64,000 nt of DNA from Lachnospiraceae bacterium (GTDB taxonomy: Bacteria > Bacillota > Clostridia > Lachnospirales > Lachnospiraceae), in the NCBI GenBank assembly GCA_022510525.1, contig JAFLTH010000003.1, positions 16,217-80,216 on the forward strand, in the 5' to 3' direction. Positions 8,903 through 19,747 of the stretch are shown in pieces (the first letter of the stretch is position 1; each line of letters opens with the position of its first letter). Both the position numbers and the translations under genes were made by a program. Below the pieces are notes generated by a model, which was given only the letters and a program-made list of their open reading frames with translations, searched no databases and was not told where the DNA came from.

Positions 8903-11900
8903 TTGAGACAGATCATTCAGGAAATACTGGAAGGCAATTTCAGGGCGGATAATACCTCCCTTAATTTTTCATACCCGCGAATCGATATATCTATCGCTCC
9001 TGACAGTGTGCAGGAGGGTTCTTTTACCATATACGGACCTGAAGGCTTTGTAACTGAGGGCAGGGTCATATCCTCCGATTTGCGTATGGAATGTCTTACA
9101 CCGGAATTTGCGGGTATCCAGGATGAGATATATTATCGTATCGATACCACGGATATGCAAGTCCAGGATAGCATAAAAGGTGCTTTTTATATTGAATCAA
9201 ATCAGGGAGAATACTATCTCCCTTTTTCTGTTACCATCGTGCAGGATGTGATAGATTCAAGTCTTGGAGAAATACGTAATCTTTTTCATTTTATCAATCT
9301 GGCCAAGACTAACTGGGATGAGGCGGTCAGACTTTTTTACAGTATGGACTTTGTTAAACTCTTAGCAGGTAATGATGCTCAGTACTATACGATATATAAG
9401 GGACTTTCGGCGGTCTACGGCAATGAGCATAACATGGAAGAGTTCCTTCTGGAAACAGGAAAGAAGAAAGCAATTGAGTATATTCCGGAGAAGAACCGGA
9501 TTGAGATAGATGACCCCGAAGAAGAGCAGCGTTATACCCTTACTATCAACAGGAACGGCTGGGGCTGCACCCGGCTTGATATCGAGACAGAGGGTGATTT
9601 CATATATGTGGAGGAAGAAACCGTAAGGGATGAAGACTTCCTTGGGAACGTATACCGTCTCTACTATTATATACAAAAAGACAAGCTTCATAGAGGAAAC
9701 AACTACGGCTGCATAAGGCTTTGCAGCTTTGAAAAAGTTATCGAAATTCCGGTAACGGTTATCAATTTTCCGCCCGCGGCATTGGGTAAGCATAAGTATT
9801 ATATTGAGAAAAAGCAGATTACCGTAAAACTTATGAAATACTATCAGGCATACAGGCTGAAAAAGCTTGGCGGTAAGGCATGGATGGAGGAGACTGAGAA
9901 ACTGGTAGACCGTCTTAAGGAGCTGGATGTAAATGACCCGGCAACGGATTTGTTTTATGCACAGCTGCTTATGGCTCAGGAACGTAATAATGAAGCAAAG
10001 TGGGTACTTGAGCAGATCAGGGATGATATAGAAGTGATGGGTGAGGACAAGCCTGAGTACAGGTGTTTTTATCTTTATTTATCTACACTTTACAGTGATG
10101 ATGATGAATACATAGACGGAGCAACCGATGAAATCATATACTGGTATGAAAGAAACCGCGGAAACTGGCGGATTGCCTGGCTGCTTTTGTTTTTATCGGA
10201 TGAGCGTGTGAGGACTCCCGCCAAAAAATGGGCATTACTTGAAGAACTTTTTGAATATAAGTGCAACAGTCCGATGCTCTATATGGAAGCATGGAATCTA
10301 TTATGCATGAATCCGGCGACATTACTTAAATTAAATGACTTTGAGTTACAGATATTGACTTATGCGGTCAAAAATGATGTTATGAAGGATGAGGTACTGT
10401 TGCAGCTTTTATATCTGACACAGAAGACTAAAGGTTATTCCGGGGCTTTGCTGCGGATTTTAACTACCTGCTATGAGAAAAGACCTCAGAGTGATATCCT
10501 TCATGCAATCTGTACTCTTTTGATAAAGGGAAATAAATACGGTAAGCCTTACCTTAGATGGTACCGCATGGGAGTCAATCAGAATCTGCGTATTACAAGA
10601 CTGTATGAGTATTATATGATGTCGGTTCCGCTAAACGGTAAGGAGACTATTCCCCAGGCCGTTCTGATGTATTTTGCATACCAGAGTGATTTAAGCTATG
10701 AGATTATAGCACATTTATATGCATATGTGCATAAAAGGCAGGAAGAATATCCGGATATTTATCTAAACTACATGCCGGAAATTGAGACATTTGTACAAAG
10801 GCAGGCAAAGGCAGGCAGGCTCAATAAGGACCTTGCTTATCTTTACCGTCAAGTGATAACGCAGGATATGATGGATGAGGAAACGGCTGCCGGTCTGAAA
10901 GATATATTATTTTTAAATCAGATTATAATAGATAATGATAAAGAAGACCGTGTAAATGAAATAAGAAATATTATTGTGGTCTATCCCTATGCCGAAAATG
11001 AATTGACTTATACGGTCAACGGAGCCGGGATTCAGGTACCGCTTTTTGATAAAGAATGCAGGATTATTCTTGAGGATAATCAGCGTAACCGCTATTCGTG
11101 CAGTATTCCTTTCCGTATGGAAAAACTGATTACAGCGGACAGGCTTGAGAAGCTTGCGGCTCCTTTTGCCGTAAACCATCCGGGTTATGCTGTCCATGCC
11201 TGTTATGGTACCGGGAATGAGATTGTTGTAAATGAGCATAATTTAAAACAATTTAAATTTCTGGCGGATTCGGACTTTTTGGATGAAAGCAGTCGACGGG
11301 ATTTAAGGCTCAAGCTGCTGCACTTTTATTATGAAAAAGACCGTATGTGGGAGCTGGACGAATACCTGCAGGGTATAGGACCTGAGGATATTGCGCCGCA
11401 GGACAGAAAAGAAGCGGTGCGGATTCTGGTACTGCGCGGACTGTATAATGAAGCCCGTAATTGGGTGCGTTTCGGGACGCCATATGGTATAGATGCCAAA
11501 ACTCTTGCCAAGCTTTGCAGCAGGCTGCTTGAACAGGATGAATTTGAAGAAGACGCACTTATGACTGCCATACTGAGTTATGTTGTTAAAAAAGGAAAAT
11601 ACAACGAATACATTTTAAAATATCTGGTTCGCTTCTTTAACGGCAATATTAAAGATATGAGGGATATATGGAAGATTGCGGTTGAATTTGGAGTGGATAC
11701 TTTTGAGCTTAGTGAGCGCATACTTATACAGATGCTTTATACCGGCGCCTACATAGGGGAAGGGATGGATATCTTCAAGTCTTATATGAAGAGCGGCGGT
11801 AGTGATGAAGTAATTGTGGCTTTCCTTTCCCAGAACAGTTATGATTATGTTATTAAAGAAAAAATCACAGATTCCTCCTTACCCGGAGCGATTTTCAGAA

Positions 11901-12505
11901 TGTATCATGAAGGAGCGGAATTGCTGCCTGTATGTAAGCTGGCTTATCTCAAATATTATTCCGAAAACCGTAGTGAGATAGACGAAGAAATTCAAACGAC
12001 AGTTCGTGAATTTTTGCGCGAAATGCTGGAAAGGCAAATAATATTGCCTCTCTTTAAAGAATATCAGGGCTATCTCCCTGCGCTTGATATAATGCAGGAC
12101 AAGTCGATTCTGGAGTATCGCGCCAAGCCCGGAAACCGCGTTGCGGTCAATTATATGATAACGAAGGATGAAAATCCCGGAAACACATATATAAAGGAAC
12201 CTATGAGGGATGTTTTTGCGGGAATCTGCATAAAGGAGTTTGTGCTTTTCTTCGGGGAGAACCTGCAGTATTATATAACGGAGGAAGAAGACGGAGAAGA
12301 GAAGGTAACGCTTAGCGGAAGCATCAGAAAAAGTGACCTTGGCAATGACACTCCCGTATCCCCTTCATATGAGGGCAGCCGTTTCAATATGCTGAATGAT
12401 ATAATGATAGGTAAGACCCTCCATGACTATGATACGGTTGATAAATTGTTGGAGGAATATTATAAAAAGGATTTTATTGCACAGAAAGTATTTAAGTTAC
12501 AATAG
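8903..12505 (+). CDS. DUF5717-like large protein (1200 aa)
   Basis: N-terminal beta-rich domains then a long helical, repeat-like region; TTG start; first gene of a tightly spaced four-gene operon. The family name is from memory of Lachnospiraceae annotations. Confidence 0.65.
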   Translation: MRQIIQEILEGNFRADNTSLNFSYPRIDISIAPDSVQEGSFTIYGPEGFVTEGRVISSDLRMECLTPEFAGIQDEIYYRIDTTDMQVQDSIKGAFYIESNQGEYYLPFSVTIVQDVIDSSLGEIRNLFHFINLAKTNWDEAVRLFYSMDFVKLLAGNDAQYYTIYKGLSAVYGNEHNMEEFLLETGKKKAIEYIPEKNRIEIDDPEEEQRYTLTINRNGWGCTRLDIETEGDFIYVEEETVRDEDFLGNVYRLYYYIQKDKLHRGNNYGCIRLCSFEKVIEIPVTVINFPPAALGKHKYYIEKKQITVKLMKYYQAYRLKKLGGKAWMEETEKLVDRLKELDVNDPATDLFYAQLLMAQERNNEAKWVLEQIRDDIEVMGEDKPEYRCFYLYLSTLYSDDDEYIDGATDEIIYWYERNRGNWRIAWLLLFLSDERVRTPAKKWALLEELFEYKCNSPMLYMEAWNLLCMNPATLLKLNDFELQILTYAVKNDVMKDEVLLQLLYLTQKTKGYSGALLRILTTCYEKRPQSDILHAICTLLIKGNKYGKPYLRWYRMGVNQNLRITRLYEYYMMSVPLNGKETIPQAVLMYFAYQSDLSYEIIAHLYAYVHKRQEEYPDIYLNYMPEIETFVQRQAKAGRLNKDLAYLYRQVITQDMMDEETAAGLKDILFLNQIIIDNDKEDRVNEIRNIIVVYPYAENELTYTVNGAGIQVPLFDKECRIILEDNQRNRYSCSIPFRMEKLITADRLEKLAAPFAVNHPGYAVHACYGTGNEIVVNEHNLKQFKFLADSDFLDESSRRDLRLKLLHFYYEKDRMWELDEYLQGIGPEDIAPQDRKEAVRILVLRGLYNEARNWVRFGTPYGIDAKTLAKLCSRLLEQDEFEEDALMTAILSYVVKKGKYNEYILKYLVRFFNGNIKDMRDIWKIAVEFGVDTFELSERILIQMLYTGAYIGEGMDIFKSYMKSGGSDEVIVAFLSQNSYDYVIKEKITDSSLPGAIFRMYHEGAELLPVCKLAYLKYYSENRSEIDEEIQTTVREFLREMLERQIILPLFKEYQGYLPALDIMQDKSILEYRAKPGNRVAVNYMITKDENPGNTYIKEPMRDVFAGICIKEFVLFFGENLQYYITEEEDGEEKVTLSGSIRKSDLGNDTPVSPSYEGSRFNMLNDIMIGKTLHDYDTVDKLLEEYYKKDFIAQKVFKLQ

Positions 12506-12531
12506 ATATCGCAAAAGAGAAGGGATAATGT

Positions 12532-13851
12532 ATGTTCTTCGACAAAAAGACGGAAGATAAACTGCAAAAAGGAAGCGTCCTTGTAGGCTATGATTTGAAT
12601 AACGGCTTTTCTCAGATAAGTTGCATGGTTTATGGTGACGAAAATGCCGAGATTGAGACTGTTGCAACTGTAATGGGTACAAAGCATTATAATATCCCCA
12701 TGGCATTATGTAAACCAAAAGACAGCGGCAAGTGGCTATATGGCAAAGATGCAATAAATTCTGCCGATGAAGAAGGTTCTTTTCTTGTTACGGATTTAAT
12801 GGAACTTGCAATAAAGGGAGAAATGATCGCAATAGAAGAGGAAAACTTTGACCCGGTTGCCCTGCTTGCGCTTTTTATAAAAAGAAGTCTTTCGCTTATG
12901 AGCTTCATTGCCTCGCCGGAAAATATCGGCGCGATCATGTTCACCGTAGATAAGCTCGATGACAGGATGGTAGAGGTGCTGGCTAAAGCAACTGCCAACC
13001 TTAATCTCAAAACTACACATATATATTTTCAGAGTCATACAGAGAGCTTTTATTATTATATGCTGCACCAGCCGGAGGAGCTGTGGAATTATCAGGTGCT
13101 TGCCTGTGAACATGACGGAAAGCAGCTTAAAACCTATCGTATGGAGCGCAACAAAAAGACGACACCGATTGTGGTCCTGATTGAAGAACAGATTTTTGAT
13201 ACGGTCTCTCTTCCTGAGGAGGATGAGGAAGACGAAGTAAAAGAGAGTCTCTATAAACTCGCTGATGAGAAGTTCATGGATATACTTAAGGAACAGTGCA
13301 ATGAAAGGATAATATCCTGCGCCTATCTTCTTGGTGACGGTTTCAGAAACGACTGGGCCAAGGAGTCGCTGCGCTTTTTATGCAGAAACCGAAGGGCTTT
13401 TCAGGGTAATAATCTTTTCAGTAAAGGAGCCTGCCTTGCTATGTTGGATAGGCTGGAGCCATCTGATGTATGCAAAGGACATATTTTCCTCGGGGCGGAT
13501 AAACTTAAGTCAAATGTGGGAATGACTGTATTAAGGCGTGGTAAAGAATCCTATTATGCACTGCTTGATGCGGGAGAAAACTGGTACGAGGTACACAAGG
13601 AATGTGAGTTTCTTCTAAGAGGTGAGGAAAATTCGATTTCCTTCCTTATTACGCCGCTTACGGGCAAACGTGCCGAAATCCAGGAAATTGTTCTGGAGGG
13701 CGCTCCGGTAAGGGAAGGCGCATTCGGCAGATATGAGATGGAGATAAGTATGAGTTCGGTGGACTGCATAGAGGCAAAAATAACCGACTTAGGGTTTGGG
13801 GAACTGTTTCCCGCCGCCGGCAAGGTGTGGAGAAAACAGTTTGCATGTTAA
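12532..13851 (+). CDS. DUF5716-like protein with Hsp70/actin-like ATPase character (439 aa)
   Basis: MFFDKKTEDKLQKGSVLVGYDLNNGFSQISCMVYG...; phosphate-1-like 'VGYDLNNGFSQIS' and 'AYLLGDGF' segments; directly downstream of the DUF5717-like gene. Confidence 0.6.
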   Translation: MFFDKKTEDKLQKGSVLVGYDLNNGFSQISCMVYGDENAEIETVATVMGTKHYNIPMALCKPKDSGKWLYGKDAINSADEEGSFLVTDLMELAIKGEMIAIEEENFDPVALLALFIKRSLSLMSFIASPENIGAIMFTVDKLDDRMVEVLAKATANLNLKTTHIYFQSHTESFYYYMLHQPEELWNYQVLACEHDGKQLKTYRMERNKKTTPIVVLIEEQIFDTVSLPEEDEEDEVKESLYKLADEKFMDILKEQCNERIISCAYLLGDGFRNDWAKESLRFLCRNRRAFQGNNLFSKGACLAMLDRLEPSDVCKGHIFLGADKLKSNVGMTVLRRGKESYYALLDAGENWYEVHKECEFLLRGEENSISFLITPLTGKRAEIQEIVLEGAPVREGAFGRYEMEISMSSVDCIEAKITDLGFGELFPAAGKVWRKQFAC

Positions 13852-13860
13852 GAGAAAGGC

Positions 13861-14715
13861 ATGGTTAAAATGGGAAATATTATACTATCAACAGGAAACT
13901 ATGCAAAAATACCATATTTTTTCGAGAAGACTTATGTAAACCTATTTTCGCTGGAGGAACTATGCTATTGTCTGGTGGAAAATGCTCAGATGCTGGACGG
14001 GGATATTGTAAGTGACAAACTGGCAAGATGGCTTTCGGAGCAATGTTCACTAAGTGAGCTTGCGGACAGGCTGCATACGCAGGTAAAAGAAAAGGCGGCG
14101 CCGGCAGCTTATGTTGAAACTATCCTTGAATATGCCGGACTTTATTCCGGAGAAGAGATAGCACATACGGTATCTCTTGTCAGCGAAAATGCAGGTTTGA
14201 GTCCCTATGAGAAGCAAAAAGCCAGGGCCGACCATATGCTTAGGAATAAGCGTTATATTCTTGCACTGGAGCAGTATTCGTCATTACTTGCAAGGCTTCC
14301 CGAACATGAGAAAGAGCTTCAGGCAAAGATACATCATAATATGGGTGTTGTTTATGCCGTACTTTTTATGTTTGAGAATGCTCAGGAAGAATTTATGGAA
14401 GCATATAAGATGAACAAAAATACAGATAGTTTAATGCAGTTTCTGGCGGCAAAAAGACTGCATGATAGTGACAGGGAGTATGTGGATTATATTGCAAAAC
14501 ATCCATTCTATCATGATGACTCACTTGAAGTGGAGCGCAGGATAGAGGAAGCGACGGCACAGTTTGATGCAACACAGGAGAACAGGATGCTTTTTACACT
14601 GCACGTCTGCAAGGAGGAGGGCGCTGCCTCAGCCGGGGATGTTCAGTATTATGATGAGATAGAGAGACTTACAAATGTGCTTAAAGATGATTATAGGGAG
14701 AGTGTGGCAAGGTAA
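13861..14715 (+). CDS. TPR-like helical protein (284 aa), third gene of the operon
   Basis: TPR-like 'IHHNMGVVYAVLFMFENAQEEFMEAYKMN'; 9-bp spacing from the previous gene and abutting the next. Confidence 0.6.
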   Translation: MVKMGNIILSTGNYAKIPYFFEKTYVNLFSLEELCYCLVENAQMLDGDIVSDKLARWLSEQCSLSELADRLHTQVKEKAAPAAYVETILEYAGLYSGEEIAHTVSLVSENAGLSPYEKQKARADHMLRNKRYILALEQYSSLLARLPEHEKELQAKIHHNMGVVYAVLFMFENAQEEFMEAYKMNKNTDSLMQFLAAKRLHDSDREYVDYIAKHPFYHDDSLEVERRIEEATAQFDATQENRMLFTLHVCKEEGAASAGDVQYYDEIERLTNVLKDDYRESVAR

Positions 14716-15897
14716 ATGAACTGGTTAAAGAAATTATTCGGAAAATGGAAAAGTGCAATTGAAGAACCCGATTTTGAGAATGAAGAATGGGATGAAAATG
14801 AGGAAGAGAGAGAGCGGGACTTTAATAACAAAGAGTATAGGTATGACTATGTAAAGGGTCGTCTGGACAGGATCGCACAGGCTTCCAAAGAGATGGAAAA
14901 TCTTAACTTTGAGTATGAAAATGTGACCTCGCACTTAAAAGATATGGAAGAGATAGAGGCGATTCCTGATGATGAAGCACAGGAACTTAAGGACTTTGCC
15001 AAAAAAGTGGAGCTTTTACAGAACAGTTGTAATGATTATATGGGCAGAAAACGCCTTATGAGCGACGAGCGATTCTATCAGATAGAGAGTATGCTTGATG
15101 AGATAGAAGAAGGCTGTGCCAAGCTCAAGGAGGCGGAACAGTATCAGGACCTCATTAAAAAGGACTTAAACCGTCTTGACGGTGAAAAGCATGCCTATAT
15201 GTTCCGTAAAAATGAATTGCTTGGGGCAATAGTGGATACCAAAGGTATGGCGGTCATCTGTGTAACGGCGCTGGCTCTGTGCTTTTCCATGCTGCTCATG
15301 CTGCAGTTTTTGCTGGATATGGATACCAAGGTCGGTTATATGATTACCGCAGCGGTTGCAGCAGTTGCAATTACGGCGATTTACGTCAAGCATAGCGATG
15401 CCAAGCGTGAGTTAAAAAGGGTGGAATCTGCCATAAATAAGCTGATTGTTTTACAAAATAAGGTGAAGATAAGATATGTCAATAATACCAATCTGCTTGA
15501 TTATCTTTACCTGAAGTATGATGTTAAAAGTGCCGAAGAACTTGAGAAACTGTGGAATAATTATTATAAGGAAAAAGAAGATCGGGAGAAATGCAGGCGT
15601 GCGGAACTGGATCTGGACTACAACCAGCAGGAGCTGCTCAATATTCTCAAGCAATACGATATAAAAGACCCGGCAATCTGGCTGCATCAGACAGAGGCTA
15701 TCCTTGAACACAAGGAAATGGTGGAAATCCGTCATAATCTTATAATCAGGAGACAGTCCTTAAGACGCAGGATGGACTATAATAAGGAAGTGGCCGCAGG
15801 CGGCGCCCAGAAGGAAATAAAGGAGCTTGTAAACCATTATCCCCAGTATGCGGGTGAAATTATAGAAATGGTTGAAAAGTATGAGAAAAGTATGTAG
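14716..15897 (+). CDS. Coiled-coil membrane protein (393 aa), fourth gene of the operon
   Basis: Long coiled coils flank two hydrophobic segments ('MAVICVTALALCFSMLLMLQFLL', 'VGYMITAAVAAVAITAIYV'). Confidence 0.65.
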   Translation: MNWLKKLFGKWKSAIEEPDFENEEWDENEEERERDFNNKEYRYDYVKGRLDRIAQASKEMENLNFEYENVTSHLKDMEEIEAIPDDEAQELKDFAKKVELLQNSCNDYMGRKRLMSDERFYQIESMLDEIEEGCAKLKEAEQYQDLIKKDLNRLDGEKHAYMFRKNELLGAIVDTKGMAVICVTALALCFSMLLMLQFLLDMDTKVGYMITAAVAAVAITAIYVKHSDAKRELKRVESAINKLIVLQNKVKIRYVNNTNLLDYLYLKYDVKSAEELEKLWNNYYKEKEDREKCRRAELDLDYNQQELLNILKQYDIKDPAIWLHQTEAILEHKEMVEIRHNLIIRRQSLRRRMDYNKEVAAGGAQKEIKELVNHYPQYAGEIIEMVEKYEKSM

Positions 15898-15916
15898 AAT
15901 ATAATATGTACGAACG

Positions 15917-15994
15917 AACTCAGAAAAAATTAATAAAAGCGGGGTTCCGATGCGGTGGCAAGTCACCCCTTATTTTATTAATTTTCTCTGAGTT
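15917..15994 (+). promoter_or_regulatory. Long inverted repeat in the purC 5' leader (candidate structured RNA)
   Basis: AACTCAGAAAAAATTAATAAAA (15917-15938) versus TTTTATTAATTTTCTCTGAGTT (15973-15994), 21 of 22 positions complementary; GGGG/CCCC inner stem. Confidence 0.6.
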
Positions 15995-16042
15995 CTGGGT
16001 ATCGATAATTCTTATATATTAAATTAGGAAAGGAATATCATA

Positions 16043-16747
16043 ATGAAAAAGTTAGAACAATTATATGAGGGTAAAGCAAAGAAAGTATTTAAGACTGAGG
16101 ACCCCGATGTTTTAATAGTTGATTATAAGGATGATGCAACTGCATTTAACGGTGAGAAGAAAGGAACTATAGTCGGTAAGGGTGTTATTAATAACAGAAT
16201 GACCAACCATGTGTTTAAGCTCCTTGAAAAAGAGGGAGTTCCCACACATTTCATTGAGGAATTAAGCGACAGGGAGACCGCCGTTAAGAAGGTTGAGATT
16301 GTGCCGCTTGAGGTTATTATCCGTAATGTTGCGGCGGGCAGCTTTTCCAAGAGACTTGGAGTTGAAGAGGGAACACCCTTTGATGAGCCGACCATTGAAT
16401 TTAGTTATAAGAATGATGAATTAGGCGACCCGCTTATCAACAGTTATTTCGCGGTGGCTATGAAGCTGGCTACATGGGAAGAAATAGAGACTATTAAGAA
16501 ATATGCTTTCAAGGTAAACGAAGTACTGAAAAATTACTTTTTACAGGCAGATATAAAACTTATCGATTTTAAGATAGAATTTGGACGTTATCACGGACAG
16601 ATTATTCTGGCTGACGAAACCAGCCCCGACACCTGCAGACTGTGGGATGTACATACCAACGAAAAACTGGATAAAGACCGTTTCCGCAGGGATTTGGGTA
16701 ATGTGGAAGAAGCTTATAATGAGGTGTTTAAGCGTTTAGGATTATAG
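16043..16747 (+). CDS. purC: Phosphoribosylaminoimidazole-succinocarboxamide synthase
   Basis: [40 protein letters not shown]...; full-length SAICAR synthetase; first gene of the pur cluster. Confidence 0.97.
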   Translation: MKKLEQLYEGKAKKVFKTEDPDVLIVDYKDDATAFNGEKKGTIVGKGVINNRMTNHVFKLLEKEGVPTHFIEELSDRETAVKKVEIVPLEVIIRNVAAGSFSKRLGVEEGTPFDEPTIEFSYKNDELGDPLINSYFAVAMKLATWEEIETIKKYAFKVNEVLKNYFLQADIKLIDFKIEFGRYHGQIILADETSPDTCRLWDVHTNEKLDKDRFRRDLGNVEEAYNEVFKRLGL

Positions 16748-16763
16748 GCTGCGGAGGAATTGC

Positions 16764-18188
16764 ATGACTGGAAATGATAAACTCGGCGAGGAATGCGGTG
16801 TCTTTGGCATATATGATTTTGACGGTGCTGATGTGGCATCTACGATTTACTATGGCCTTTTTGCACTTCAGCACAGAGGGCAGGAGAGCTGTGGTATTGC
16901 AGTAAGCGACACCAACGGACCCAAGGGCAAAGTCATAAGTGTCAAGGATATGGGACTTATACATGAAAACTTTACGCCGGATACCCTTGATAGGTTAAAA
17001 GGTGATATCGGTGTAGGGCATGTCAGATATTCGACGGCCGGCAGCAGCACCAGGGAAAATGCACAGCCCTTAGTGCTTAATTATGTAAAAGGCACACTTG
17101 CAATGGCCCATAACGGTAATCTGATCAATGCGCCGGAGCTTCGTCATGAACTGGAATATTCGGGAGCCATCTTTCAGACTACCATAGATTCAGAGGTCAT
17201 TGCATATCATATAGCCAGAGAGCGCTTGAACAGTGCTACCGTTGAAGAGGCGGTAGGCCGCGCTATGGAGAAATTAAAAGGCGCTTATTCATTAATTATA
17301 ATGTCACCGCGTAAACTTATAGGAGCGAGAGACCCATTCGGATTCAGACCGCTTTGTATCGGAAAAAGAGATAATGCCTATATTCTTGCTTCCGAAACCT
17401 GCGCACTCGATACGATAGGTGCGGAGTATGTCAGGGACGTTGAACCGGGAGAAATAGTTACAATTTCTCCGGGTAAAGGAATAGAGTCCAATAAAAATCT
17501 TTGTATAGATAAAGACAAACATGCAAGATGTGTATTTGAATATATTTATTTTGCAAGACCGGACAGTCATATAGATGGTGTAAGCGTATATGACTCCCGT
17601 ATTTTGGCGGGAAAATATCTTGCAATTGACTCTCCTGTGGAGGCAGATCTGGTAGTGGGGGTACCTGAGTCCGGCAACTGCGCTGCACTTGGCTATTCCA
17701 TGGAATCACACATACCCTACGGTCAAGCCTTTGTAAAGAACGCTTATGTGGGACGTACTTTTATCAGCCCTCAGCAGAAGAACCGTGAGAGCGGTGTACA
17801 GGTGAAATTGAATGCAATCAGGGAAGCGGTCCGCGGCAAAAGAATCATAATGATTGACGATTCCATAGTGCGTGGAACAACTTCTGACAGGATAGTCAGA
17901 ATGCTGCGTGAGGCAGGTGCCAGGGAAGTACATATGCGTGTAAGCTCGCCGCCGTTTATAGCTCCCTGCTATTTTGGAACCGACGTTCCCGCGAAAGAGC
18001 AGCTCATTGCAAATAACCGCAGTGTGGAAGAAATAAGACAGATAATCGGTGCGGATTCACTGGCCTATCTTAAGCTTGAGCGGCTTGACGAGATTGCCGG
18101 TCATCTTGGAGTTTGTAAGGGCTGCTTTACTGAGACCTATCCTATGGAGCCGCCGAAAGAAGATATTCGCGGAGAATATGATAAGTAA
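16764..18188 (+). CDS. purF: Amidophosphoribosyltransferase
   Basis: Propeptide then CGVFGIYDF (catalytic Cys), HRGQESCGI, GHVRYSTAG, AHNGNL, IIMIDDSIVRGTT, CKGC. Confidence 0.97.
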   Translation: MTGNDKLGEECGVFGIYDFDGADVASTIYYGLFALQHRGQESCGIAVSDTNGPKGKVISVKDMGLIHENFTPDTLDRLKGDIGVGHVRYSTAGSSTRENAQPLVLNYVKGTLAMAHNGNLINAPELRHELEYSGAIFQTTIDSEVIAYHIARERLNSATVEEAVGRAMEKLKGAYSLIIMSPRKLIGARDPFGFRPLCIGKRDNAYILASETCALDTIGAEYVRDVEPGEIVTISPGKGIESNKNLCIDKDKHARCVFEYIYFARPDSHIDGVSVYDSRILAGKYLAIDSPVEADLVVGVPESGNCAALGYSMESHIPYGQAFVKNAYVGRTFISPQQKNRESGVQVKLNAIREAVRGKRIIMIDDSIVRGTTSDRIVRMLREAGAREVHMRVSSPPFIAPCYFGTDVPAKEQLIANNRSVEEIRQIIGADSLAYLKLERLDEIAGHLGVCKGCFTETYPMEPPKEDIRGEYDK

Positions 18189-18251
18189 GTGCCGGAGTAC
18201 CGGACATTGGAATAGTTAAATCTAGATTTAATTTTAAGGAGATATTTATAA

Positions 18252-19703
18252 ATGAGTACAGACAGATATGTAAGCCCGTTATCGGAAAGATATGCAAGCA
18301 GGGAGATGCAGTATATATTCTCACCTGATATGAAATTCAAAACCTGGCGTAAGCTTTGGATTGCCCTTGCCGAAACAGAGATGGAGCTTGGACTCAGCCA
18401 GAACGGGCAGCCTGTAATTACTAAAGAACAGATTGATGAATTAAAAGCTAATGCCGAGAATATAAATTATGATGTAGCTAAGGCCAGAGAGAAAGAGGTG
18501 CGTCATGATGTTATGAGTCATGTGTATGCTTACGGGCAGCAGTGTCCGAAAGCGGCAGGTATCATTCATCTGGGAGCTACATCCTGTTATGTCGGGGATA
18601 ATACGGATATTATTGTGATGACCAATGCGCTTAAACTGGTGAAGAAGAAGCTGGTGAATGTGATTGCAAGACTGGCACAGTTTGCGGATGAGTATAAGGA
18701 ACTTCCGACGCTGGCATTTACGCATTTTCAGCCTGCACAGCCGACTACAGTCGGAAAAAGGGCGACTTTGTGGGCACAGGAGTTCTGTCTGGATTTAGAG
18801 GATCTTAATTATGTATTGTCTACAATGAAGCTCCTTGGCTCCAAAGGAACCACAGGAACCCAGGCGTCTTTTCTTGAGTTGTTTGACGGTGATCAGGCTA
18901 CCGTAGATAAAATCGATCCTATGATAGCCACCAAGATGGGCTTTGATAAATGTTATCCGGTATCGGGCCAGACCTATTCACGTAAGGTGGATACAAGGGT
19001 CTGCAATATTCTTGCGGGAATTGCGGCATCGGCACATAAGATGTCCAATGACATAAGACTGCTTCAGCACCTTAAGGAAGTTGAGGAGCCTTTTGAAAAG
19101 AGCCAGATTGGTTCTTCGGCTATGGCATATAAGAGAAATCCGATGAGGAGTGAAAGGATTGCATCTTTGTCCAGATTTGTTATGGTGGATGCACTCAATC
19201 CGGCGATTACATCTGCAACTCAGTGGTTTGAGAGGACGCTGGATGATTCTGCCAACAAGAGACTCTCAATTCCGGAGGCCTTTCTTGCGATTGACGGTAT
19301 TCTTGATTTATGCCTGAATGTGGTAGACGGGCTGGTGGTGTACGATAAGGTTATCACTAAGCATCTTATGAGTGAGCTGCCTTTTATGGCGACCGAGAAT
19401 ATTATGATGGATGCCGTAAAAATGGGCGGAGACCGCCAGCAGCTTCATGAGAAGATACGTGAGCTTTCGATGATAGCGGGAGCAAATGTGAAGAAAGAAG
19501 GAAAAGATAATAATCTGCTTGAGCTGATTGCAGCCGAGCCGGACTTCAATATGAGCCTTGATGAGCTGAATAAAACAATGGATCCGGCCAAGTATGTGGG
19601 CTGTGCACCGGTACAGGTGGAGAATTTCATCAGAGAAATCATACAGCCGGTTCTTGATGAGAACAAAGACATACTTGGTATGAAGGCTGATATAAATGTA
19701 TAA
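18252..19703 (+). CDS. purB: Adenylosuccinate lyase
   Basis: Signature 'GSSAMAYKRNPMRSE'; 483 aa. Confidence 0.96.
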   Translation: MSTDRYVSPLSERYASREMQYIFSPDMKFKTWRKLWIALAETEMELGLSQNGQPVITKEQIDELKANAENINYDVAKAREKEVRHDVMSHVYAYGQQCPKAAGIIHLGATSCYVGDNTDIIVMTNALKLVKKKLVNVIARLAQFADEYKELPTLAFTHFQPAQPTTVGKRATLWAQEFCLDLEDLNYVLSTMKLLGSKGTTGTQASFLELFDGDQATVDKIDPMIATKMGFDKCYPVSGQTYSRKVDTRVCNILAGIAASAHKMSNDIRLLQHLKEVEEPFEKSQIGSSAMAYKRNPMRSERIASLSRFVMVDALNPAITSATQWFERTLDDSANKRLSIPEAFLAIDGILDLCLNVVDGLVVYDKVITKHLMSELPFMATENIMMDAVKMGGDRQQLHEKIRELSMIAGANVKKEGKDNNLLELIAAEPDFNMSLDELNKTMDPAKYVGCAPVQVENFIREIIQPVLDENKDILGMKADINV

Positions 19704-19747
19704 TCTGCGACGTTTTTCTAAAATATAAAGTTCCGGGAGGTATAGAT

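Noticed and set aside
15917-15994. PRPP/guanidine (ykkC-type) riboswitch before purC, prompted by GGGGTTCCG
   Set aside because: Only a short resemblance to the conserved core; the overall stem layout does not clearly fit, so no family was assigned.
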